Assembly (NCBI GenBank): GCA_964541375.1
Contig: CAZIPT010000004.1
Coordinates: 1 to 60,052 of the forward strand
Reading direction: 5' to 3'
Length of the DNA stretch: 60,052 nt
DNA from: JBAXEO01 sp964541375
GTDB taxonomy: Bacteria > Actinomycetota > Coriobacteriia > Anaerosomatales > JAAXUF01
A model generated the notes under the pieces. It was not told the DNA's origin. It saw nothing but the letters and a program-made list of their open reading frames with translations, and made no database searches. Positions within the stretch are counted from its first letter, which is position 1. Each line of letters starts with the position of its first letter. The translations under genes were made by a program, and so were the position numbers. Below, piece after piece: positions 33,696 to 39,662 of the stretch.

Positions 33696-34961
33696 TTACC
33701 TCGCGGTAAACGACTTGGCGCCCGAGGTGCACGGTTCGTAGACCGCCGATCCAGCGTAGCTTGCCACCATCTTCCACTTCCCGGAGTACGGCAGCTTGTA
33801 CGAAAGCGTCAGGCGTCCGTCGGCCGCGGCGCTCATGGGCTTGGTGGCCCGCAGTCGCCAATACTTGACCTTGACATTCTTCATCTTGCCTCGGACCCGC
33901 TTCTTGACGGTCTTTGTCTCGTACCGGTAGAGGGCGAGGTTGGTGCTTCCCGCAGTTGCCGCCGCCCCGGGAGTCAGAGATGCCGAGAAGATGGCCGACT
34001 TGTGGTGCTTCGGAGTCGATGGGGTGACGCTCGGCACTGACAGAGCAGCTACCTGCTTTGCGGTGATTGTCGGCGGTGGTGGCGTGCCGAAGCGAAGGGT
34101 AATCGTCTTGGCGTCTTCGACATTGCCGTCGTTGTCGACCGACCAGTAGGACACGTTGGTTACGCCCGGTACGTACGCGAATTGAACCGGGGCCGTGTAT
34201 TTGGTCGTCGTGCCGGTTCCGATGCGATAGTAGATCGTCGGCGGCAGGCCGGTGTTGTCGGTGGCACTCATTGCCAGTGCGACTGGCCACTGTACCCAAC
34301 CGCCGGGGTAGCCCGTGACCGTTGTGACCGGCTTTATGTCGTCGGGCGGGCCCAGTTCGACGAGGTCCCAGTAGGACAAGCGCTCCTTGTAGAGGTCGCC
34401 CCCCTGGGTCCTGAGCCAGATGCGCACGGCGCCTGCGTTTGCGGGAGCGGTTGCGGTCAACCTCATCTGGGTCCACCCGTTGCCGTTCACCCCAAAATCA
34501 CTGCCAAGACAGGCGGTGGAACCGAGGGCGTTGCCGCCCACTTTCGTTAGAAACTCCATGTAGGCGACGGTTGCGTCAGGAACGTTGCTCTTTGCCCATA
34601 CCTTCAGTCGTATCGGCTGTCCCCCCGGTATCGCCACATCTTGCATGACCGATCCGTACCAGGTGATGTCCACCCACGGTACGAACTGCTTCGAGGGCAC
34701 GGCCGTCCTGACACACTGAAGTCCATGGTGGATCGGGTAGACATCGATGAGGCTAACGCGCTCTCGGTCGTTGTACGGCCATAGCGCAGGAAGCGACGGA
34801 TTCGCCCCTGCTTGCTCGAAGCTCGGATTCTCCACGACGTAGGCGAACGCCGACGGCGCCGCTGCGAGTCCGATGATGAGCGCGAGCGCGAGACCTATCA
34901 TCACGCGCGATCCCCGGGAGCGCGGTACCTCCCAACCATGATCCAGCCTACTTCTGTTCAT
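33696..34961 (-). CDS. secreted modular protein with CBM-like and basic Ig-like domains
   Basis: ATG 34961 follows GGAGGGAGG. The 421-residue protein has a signal peptide (MIGLALALIIGLAAAPSAFA at 21-40). A jelly-roll, carbohydrate-binding-like domain follows (about 41-205; NPSFEQAG start, YWDLVELG end). Next is a chitobiase-like/Ig segment (about 210-300; YYRIGTGTTTKYTAPV, YWSVDNDGNVE). The C-terminal basic domain (about 310-421) contains KKRVRGKMKNVKVKYWRLRA and SGKWKMVASYAG. It is homologous to the end of the interrupted propeller protein. It should act outside the cell, perhaps binding polysaccharide. A SARP gene is next downstream. Confidence 0.78.
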   Translation of the reverse strand: MNRSRLDHGWEVPRSRGSRVMIGLALALIIGLAAAPSAFAYVVENPSFEQAGANPSLPALWPYNDRERVSLIDVYPIHHGLQCVRTAVPSKQFVPWVDITWYGSVMQDVAIPGGQPIRLKVWAKSNVPDATVAYMEFLTKVGGNALGSTACLGSDFGVNGNGWTQMRLTATAPANAGAVRIWLRTQGGDLYKERLSYWDLVELGPPDDIKPVTTVTGYPGGWVQWPVALAMSATDNTGLPPTIYYRIGTGTTTKYTAPVQFAYVPGVTNVSYWSVDNDGNVEDAKTITLRFGTPPPPTITAKQVAALSVPSVTPSTPKHHKSAIFSASLTPGAAATAGSTNLALYRYETKTVKKRVRGKMKNVKVKYWRLRATKPMSAAADGRLTLSYKLPYSGKWKMVASYAGSAVYEPCTSGAKSFTAR

Positions 34962-35109
34962 GTCTTCCTCCCTCCGTGACCCCCCGCGTGATCAGATTCC
35001 AAACCGACGGACTCTGTGAGAGTCGGCGGGCGCCGCCTGGTTGAATTCCAAACTCGCTTTTGACGGAAGCCGACTCTTCGCAAAGGCCCGCTCAACCCTT
35101 GCGTGACTG

Positions 35110-35144
35110 AGCCTAGCGGCGCGAGCGTCACAAGAGCGTCACAA
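35110..35144 (-). promoter_or_regulatory. candidate SARP operator and promoter
   Basis: Two perfect tandem copies of an 11-bp unit (GAGCGTCACAA on the plus strand, 35123-35133 and 35134-35144) precede the secreted-protein gene. Read on the minus strand, the heptamer TGACGCT recurs every 11 bp, and the second copy lies exactly 8 bases before TAGGCT, a usable -10. This is the geometry known for SARP-activated promoters. The leader would be about 140 bases. The rest of 34962-35367 holds nothing I recognise. Confidence 0.5.
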
Positions 35145-35367
35145 GCGGGATGCGTTTGCCGCGAACAATGCCGAGCGCGGCCCGGCGAGTCGAGGGTGTC
35201 TCGATCAGCGCGGGGCGGCAATGGTCCTGTCGGCGGCGGCTGTGCTCGCGTAGCACATTGAGCGAGAAGGATTCAAGGTGAAGCTGCACAGGGCGAGCCG
35301 CCCTTGATTGGCGGCCCCAATGGTGTCAAGTGGTGCTGCAACAAGGCATCGAGCCAAGCCTCAGCGG

Positions 35368-35396
35368 TTGCCCACACCCACCTGCGGTGCTAGTAT
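35368..35396 (+). promoter_or_regulatory. promoter of tRNA-Leu
   Basis: TTGCCC (35368-35373), a 17-base spacer, then TAGTAT (35391-35396). The tRNA starts 16 bases further on. Confidence 0.7.
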
Positions 35397-35411
35397 CCAT
35401 TCTCGCGCTAC

Positions 35412-35497
35412 GCGGGTGTGGCGGAATGGCAGACGCGCATGGTTCAGGTCCATGTGGGGGCAACCCCGTGAAGGTTCAACTCCTTTCACCCGCACCA
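35412..35497 (+). tRNA. tRNA-Leu (anticodon CAG)
   Basis: An 86-nt class II tRNA: acceptor GCGGGTG/CACCCGC, anticodon loop TTCAGGT (anticodon CAG), a long variable arm (TGGGGGCAACCCCG region), T loop TTCAACT and encoded ACCA. No second copy of its 3' end was found nearby. Confidence 0.96.
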
Positions 35498-35510
35498 CGA
35501 ACCAATTGCA

Positions 35511-35548
35511 GCCTCATCCCCTTTGGGTTGGGGCTGCTTTCTCTCCTG
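35511..35548 (+). terminator. terminator of tRNA-Leu
   Basis: GCAGCC...CCCC pairs with GGGG...GGCTGC, then TTTCTCTCC. It lies 14 bases past the tRNA end. Confidence 0.75.
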
Positions 35549-35584
35549 GGCGAGTTCGGCGCTGACTCTTTGGACACCGGATGA

Positions 35585-36319
35585 TCAGGGAGGGGGAGTC
35601 TGCGCGGGATGGGCGTTGCGCAAGTAGATGCGATCGTCTCTTTGGACCAGGCTCCCCAACAGCGGACGTAGAAGGTTCTTGGCGATTTGCTTCGGTCCGA
35701 GCCAGTCTGTCCGGTACTCGCACTGAATTCGGGACGGCATCCTCACTTCTTCCATGCCGGCCTCTTGGGCCATCCGGACGAGAGTTGACCTTCTGTAGCA
35801 GTTGATGTGCTCCAAGGGGGCGACCGGCATGAGTGAGTCTTCGGAACCTGTCGGCGCAGCCCAATCCATTCGCCTGAGCTTTCGCTCTATTCCGCCAGCA
35901 GTTGGAACGGCGATCTTGAGCATCCCCGTGCTCTTGAGGGATCCGGCCAGATGGCGCAGCGTATTCAGTGGTTCCGATATGTGTTCGAACACCTGCTCTG
36001 TGTTGATGAAGTCGAAGCGATACTCGGGTATCTGGTCCCAGCTAATGACTTGTATGCCGTTCGCCGTTGCGTGTTCAACGCGCTTCCGCGAGAGCTCCGT
36101 GCCGTAGGAATCGCATCCGAATGCCTTGGCCATAAGCGCCCAGTCGGCCCAGCCCATGCCGAAATCGAGGAACGCAAGCGACGGGGGGCTTTGCCCGAAG
36201 AACGAGATCAGCTGCATGATCTCCTGTGCGTAGGGTGCACACTGGGCCAGCTCCTCGGATCTCGCACGTTCCCGGGAGTCTGTCGGTGATATCCAATGGT
36301 CGTAGAGGCGCTGCGCCAT
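35585..36319 (-). CDS. class I SAM-dependent methyltransferase, main part of an interrupted gene
   Basis: The 244-residue frame holds a Rossmann methyltransferase: LAFLDFGMGWADWALMAKAF (SAM-binding motif I), DSYGTELS (acidic end of strand 2) and FDFINTEQVFEHISEP (motif II with the catalytic-site His). It ends with a C-terminal cap ending in a Gln/Thr/Pro tail. ATG 36319 has no good ribosome-binding site. The frame continues upstream through RDIPDP and a TAG to a zinc-ribbon segment, so this is probably the 3' part of a broken gene. Such two-part proteins often methylate sugars or lipids. Confidence 0.7.
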   Translation of the reverse strand: MAQRLYDHWISPTDSRERARSEELAQCAPYAQEIMQLISFFGQSPPSLAFLDFGMGWADWALMAKAFGCDSYGTELSRKRVEHATANGIQVISWDQIPEYRFDFINTEQVFEHISEPLNTLRHLAGSLKSTGMLKIAVPTAGGIERKLRRMDWAAPTGSEDSLMPVAPLEHINCYRRSTLVRMAQEAGMEEVRMPSRIQCEYRTDWLGPKQIAKNLLRPLLGSLVQRDDRIYLRNAHPAQTPPP

Positions 36320-36361
36320 GCTCGGGTCTGGGATATCCCTCTGGAAGATCAGACTACAGAC

Positions 36362-36571
36362 CTAGCACTCGCACAGAACATAGGCGCAGCCGTCAAGGCA
36401 GCCGAATTCCTGTGGATCGGGATTCACGTAGAAGTCTCTCAGATACTCTCTGAGCGGGGATTCATCGTATGGCGCCTGATACCTCGTGACGAATCTGTTA
36501 GAACCACAAGCGGGACACGCCGTTCGAGTCTCAAGCGACGTACAGCCCATGAGCTCTTCCACCTCGTGCAC
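36362..36571 (-). pseudogene. N-terminal zinc-ribbon part of the interrupted methyltransferase
   Basis: GTG 36571 (GGGGG upstream) opens 69 codons with CPACGSNRF and a later LCEC, then TAG at 36362-36364. After the stop the same frame reads VCSLIFQRDIPDPSM and joins the methyltransferase. CPxC...CxxC followed by (G/S)LIFQ is the usual N-terminal zinc ribbon of this methyltransferase group, so the stop lies inside the ribbon's second Cys pair. The whole gene would be 35585-36571. Confidence 0.7.
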
Positions 36572-36672
36572 TAGGATGCCCCCGGATTGCCGGACTGTCC
36601 CCAGCCCAGCTCATCGAGCATAGGTCAGCGAATCCGGCCAGACAAGAAGCCGCCCCGCCGCCGCCCTCGTCC

Positions 36673-37458
36673 TCAGCCGAAGCGCACGCAGCGCATCGAC
36701 ATGCTGCCCATCTCGACTCCGGTGTGCGTGAAGGTGACGGCGTCGTCTCCGTCGCTCATCGCGGTCGGGTACAGCAGCGGCAGATAGTGGTCGTTGGTCG
36801 GTACTGAAAGCTGCGCCATCGTCCCGGCACGCTGGTAGTTCACCAATGCGTCACGGTCTCCTCGGCTGATAGCGTCAGCGATCCAGGCGTCGAACTCCTC
36901 GGCCCACGGACGTGCGGGGGCGGCCGGTTCCCAGCTGATGCCGGCGAAGCTGTGGACCATGTTGCCGCTGCCGACCACGAGTACGCCCGCGTCGCGCAGA
37001 GGCGCGAGCCTGCGGCCGATCTCCCAGTGGGTCTCGGCGGGGGCACTCGCGTCCAGCGAGAGTTCGAAGACGGGGACATCAGCGTCGGGCCACATGTGTC
37101 GCAGCACCGACCACGACGCATGATCGAGCCCCCAACCGTCGTCGGCGACCGCCTCGGCTACCAGTTCGCAGACCGTGTTCGCGTCCGCAGGCGAGCCGAG
37201 CGCAGGATACTGCACCGCGTACAGCTCCTCCGGGAAGCCGCCGAAGTCGTGAATCGTGCGGGGATTCGCCGCGCTCAGTACGTGCGTGCCGCGGGTGAGC
37301 CAGTGCGCCGAGACCACCAGCACCGATCTGGGTCGCGGCAGGTCTCCTGCCAGCGTGCTCAGGCTGCGCGTGAAGTCGGAGTCAGCAAGCGCGTTCATCG
37401 GATTGCCGTGCGCGAGGAACAGCGCAGGCATCCGTTTCGTTGTCTCGTAGCCGTCCAT
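36673..37458 (-). CDS. YgiD/DODA-type extradiol dioxygenase
   Basis: The 261-residue protein begins MPALFLAHGNPMNAL after a ten-residue extension. It carries the LigB-fold zinc ligands: His in LAHGNPM, His in VVSAHWLTRG, His in GNMVHSF and a late His in TNDHYLPLLY. Bacterial YgiD cleaves L-DOPA by 4,5-extradiol addition; the natural substrate is unclear. GGAGG precedes ATG 37458. No aromatic-degradation genes are adjacent. Confidence 0.88.
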   Translation of the reverse strand: MDGYETTKRMPALFLAHGNPMNALADSDFTRSLSTLAGDLPRPRSVLVVSAHWLTRGTHVLSAANPRTIHDFGGFPEELYAVQYPALGSPADANTVCELVAEAVADDGWGLDHASWSVLRHMWPDADVPVFELSLDASAPAETHWEIGRRLAPLRDAGVLVVGSGNMVHSFAGISWEPAAPARPWAEEFDAWIADAISRGDRDALVNYQRAGTMAQLSVPTNDHYLPLLYPTAMSDGDDAVTFTHTGVEMGSMSMRCVRFG

Positions 37459-37683
37459 GGAGCCTCCGTCTGTCGGCAGAGCGATACTTCGACGACCGCT
37501 CGGTGCAGCAAAGGGTCAGCCAGAACGACTGACGCTTCTGGCGGAGATCGTTTCACGGACGCCGTCCGCCGCGACCGCCGCATCGTCGCCGGGCTCGCGT
37601 CGAAGCCCCCGCTGGCATGTCGTCCCGCGCGCCTGTAGTGTGCCTCTCGGAAACGGCAGACCGCATTGGAGTGGCAGATCGGC

Positions 37684-38181
37684 ATGGATATCTCGCAGAT
37701 CACGCCCCGGCTCTTCATCTCGTCGTGGCCGCAGCGCGGTGAGTCCCAGGACTTGGCGGCTCTGGGAGTCGAGCTCGTCATCAGCATGACCAGGCGCGAG
37801 CCCTATCCGGAATTCTGCGCGCAGCCTCTGAGATGGGTGCATGCGCCATCCATAGACTCTCCGATCACTCCTATCCCCATGGCGCGGTTCCGCACCGGCA
37901 TCGAGGCGGCTATTCCCGTGCTGGCCCAGGGCGGGGCCGTCCTGTGCCACTGCCGAGAAGGCCGCCACCGCGCCGTCGCCATGGCGTGCTGCATCCTGAT
38001 CGCTCAGGGGTGCTCGGCGGAGTCGGCGATGAAGCTCGTCGAGGCAGGACGCGTGGTCGCTCGGCCTCGGCACTTCTGGATCGCGGCCCGTATCAGGAAG
38101 TTCGAGCACCTGTGGTTGACCTCGCTGCGTGACGAACTCCAGCCGCCGGCGGCCATCGCTGAAGACGCTTGCCGCAGCTAG
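37684..38181 (+). CDS. dual-specificity protein phosphatase-like protein
   Basis: ATG 37684 is preferred, with GGAGTGG upstream; a TTG 18 bases earlier is possible. The 165-residue protein has the Cys-based phosphatase loop AVLCHCREGRHRAV (CX5R) and the general-acid Asp probably in PSIDSPITP. The start ISQITPRLFISSWPQ is typical of compact DSP folds. The substrate could be phosphoprotein or phosphoinositide-like; unknown. It points toward the rhodanese gene. Confidence 0.8.
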   Translation: MDISQITPRLFISSWPQRGESQDLAALGVELVISMTRREPYPEFCAQPLRWVHAPSIDSPITPIPMARFRTGIEAAIPVLAQGGAVLCHCREGRHRAVAMACCILIAQGCSAESAMKLVEAGRVVARPRHFWIAARIRKFEHLWLTSLRDELQPPAAIAEDACRS

Positions 38182-38203
38182 CTCTACGGCCGAGGCAAAC
38201 GCC

Positions 38204-38524
38204 CTATCGCTTCAGCGGGCCGCGCCAGGCCGACGTCCCGCCGGAGACGTTGCGCACGTTGGAGAAGCCGGCCTTCATCAGCCGCTTCGTTGCCCGGGCG
38301 CTCCGGTTACCGCTCTGGCAGATGACCAGGATCTCGGCATCCGGGTCGAATCGCGTCACAGCCGACTTGGGCAGCCCACCCAGGGGCAGGTTGATCGCCC
38401 CGGGGACGTGACCCGCAGAGAACTCGCTCAGTTCGCGTACGTCGATCAGCGTCGCCGAGTCACCCTTGAGCTCCTGAGCGAGCTGGTCCACGCTGATGCT
38501 CTGCACGCGAGGTCCGAAGAACAT
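38204..38524 (-). CDS. single-domain rhodanese
   Basis: 106 residues, AAGGGAG before ATG. The domain shows LIDVRELSEFSAGHVPGAIN and the active-site loop VICQSGNRSARA with the persulfide-forming Cys. Small rhodaneses carry sulfane sulfur for thiosulfate or cyanide reactions or for sulfur delivery. The context (EamA transporter upstream on the same strand) gives no clue to the partner. Confidence 0.92.
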   Translation of the reverse strand: MFFGPRVQSISVDQLAQELKGDSATLIDVRELSEFSAGHVPGAINLPLGGLPKSAVTRFDPDAEILVICQSGNRSARATKRLMKAGFSNVRNVSGGTSAWRGPLKR

Positions 38525-38564
38525 GTCCCACTCCCTTGTCGGCCTTTCTCAGCCGAATCGCCTA

Positions 38565-39521
38565 TCAGCCCAGCGGTTCTTCTACCGGAACCGGGTCGGG
38601 GCCCGACTCCGCGAACACTACCGCTCCCACGATCACCGCGCACGCGGCGAGTTGTATCCACGACAGCGACTCGCCAAGCAGCGCCCAACCCGCCAAGAGC
38701 GCGATCGCGGGTATGAGGTTGATCGCCAGCGACGCACGGCTCGCGGGCAGTAGCTTCAGCGCCGAGTTGTAGAGCCCGAACGCGCCGAGACTCACGGCGA
38801 CTCCCAGATAGGCGACGCATACCCACGCCACCGGTTCCGCGTCGATCCACGTCAGCGGGTTGGATGCGAACGCCATGGGTGCGAAGAAGACGGCTCCGAC
38901 TGCGGCTTGCAGGCCGGTGATCAGCCAAGGGCTGTATCGGCGGCTCAGGTGCTTGGTCGCGAGCATGGAGCCAGCCGCGGCGACCATCGCGAGGAGTTCG
39001 AGGGAGTTTCCGAGCAGCGGCGCCGAGGCGTTCTCCTGCGCGTTGCCGCCAAGCGACAACGCGGCGACACCGGCGAGTGAGAGAGCGATGGCCACCGCAC
39101 CCCGCCAGGTCAGTCGTTCGTGCAAGAAGAGCCAGGCGCCGCCCGCGACCAGCAGCGGCACGATCGCCGAGATGACCCCCGCCTGACTGGAGGTGGTGAA
39201 CTGCAGCGCGAAGCCCTCGAAGAGGTAGTACAGACACGGAATGCAGAGTGCGGCGAGCAGCAGCACCTTCCAGTCCCCGCGCCGGTAGTCGGGCCGCGGA
39301 ATCCGGCGCCAGAACGGGGCGAAGACGAGTGTCGCGACGATCATGCGCAACCAGATGACGGTCATTGGCGAGAAGGAGCCCAGCGCGGTCTTGAGAGCGA
39401 CAAAACTCGTGCCCCAGAAGAAGACTGCGCCGCCGAGAAAGAGCAGCGGCAGGATGGGGCGACGAGGTTTGGCGTCGGTCAAGCGTGCCTCCGGGTCCGT
39501 ATGCGTGTACCAGTCAGTCAT
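38565..39521 (-). CDS. EamA/DMT-superfamily transporter
   Basis: 318 residues with ten hydrophobic helices in two repeated five-helix EamA domains (FFWGTSFVALK start of the first; LGVAVSLGAFGLYNSALKLL in the second). DMT exporters move metabolites or amino acids outward; the substrate is unknown. It lies 40 bases upstream of the rhodanese on the same strand. Confidence 0.9.
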   Translation of the reverse strand: MTDWYTHTDPEARLTDAKPRRPILPLLFLGGAVFFWGTSFVALKTALGSFSPMTVIWLRMIVATLVFAPFWRRIPRPDYRRGDWKVLLLAALCIPCLYYLFEGFALQFTTSSQAGVISAIVPLLVAGGAWLFLHERLTWRGAVAIALSLAGVAALSLGGNAQENASAPLLGNSLELLAMVAAAGSMLATKHLSRRYSPWLITGLQAAVGAVFFAPMAFASNPLTWIDAEPVAWVCVAYLGVAVSLGAFGLYNSALKLLPASRASLAINLIPAIALLAGWALLGESLSWIQLAACAVIVGAVVFAESGPDPVPVEEPLG

Positions 39522-39529
39522 TGTCGCAG

Positions 39530-39650
39530 ACGGGCGGGCTACTCGGCGGTTCAGGATACGAACGCCGCCGAGGAGGGAATAGCAAAGCTACGGAGCGGCC
39601 TCTTGCGACTGCAGCGGTGGGGGTCTGATCGCGGGGCCGCGTTCCGAGAG
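39530..39650 (+). other. structured leader upstream of the GGDEF gene (possible c-di-GMP riboswitch)
   Basis: An imperfect hairpin (CTCGGCGG... with ...CCGCCGAG) is followed by GGGAATAGCAAAGCTACGG. That resembles the GGGA..GCAAAGC.ACGG core of class I c-di-GMP riboswitches, and it sits just before a diguanylate cyclase gene. The GNRA tetraloop and its receptor are not convincing, so this is only a candidate. Confidence 0.25.
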
Positions 39651-39662
39651 GTGGCAATCTCA

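Noticed and set aside
35412..35600. tRNA-Leu as a second integration site next to the broken methyltransferase
   Set aside because: I found no second copy of the tRNA-Leu 3' end downstream within the window.
36362..36364. TAG read as pyrrolysine or another recoded amino acid
   Set aside because: Many intact genes here end in TAG and no supporting Pyl machinery or suppressor tRNA is in the window; mutation or sequence error is simpler.
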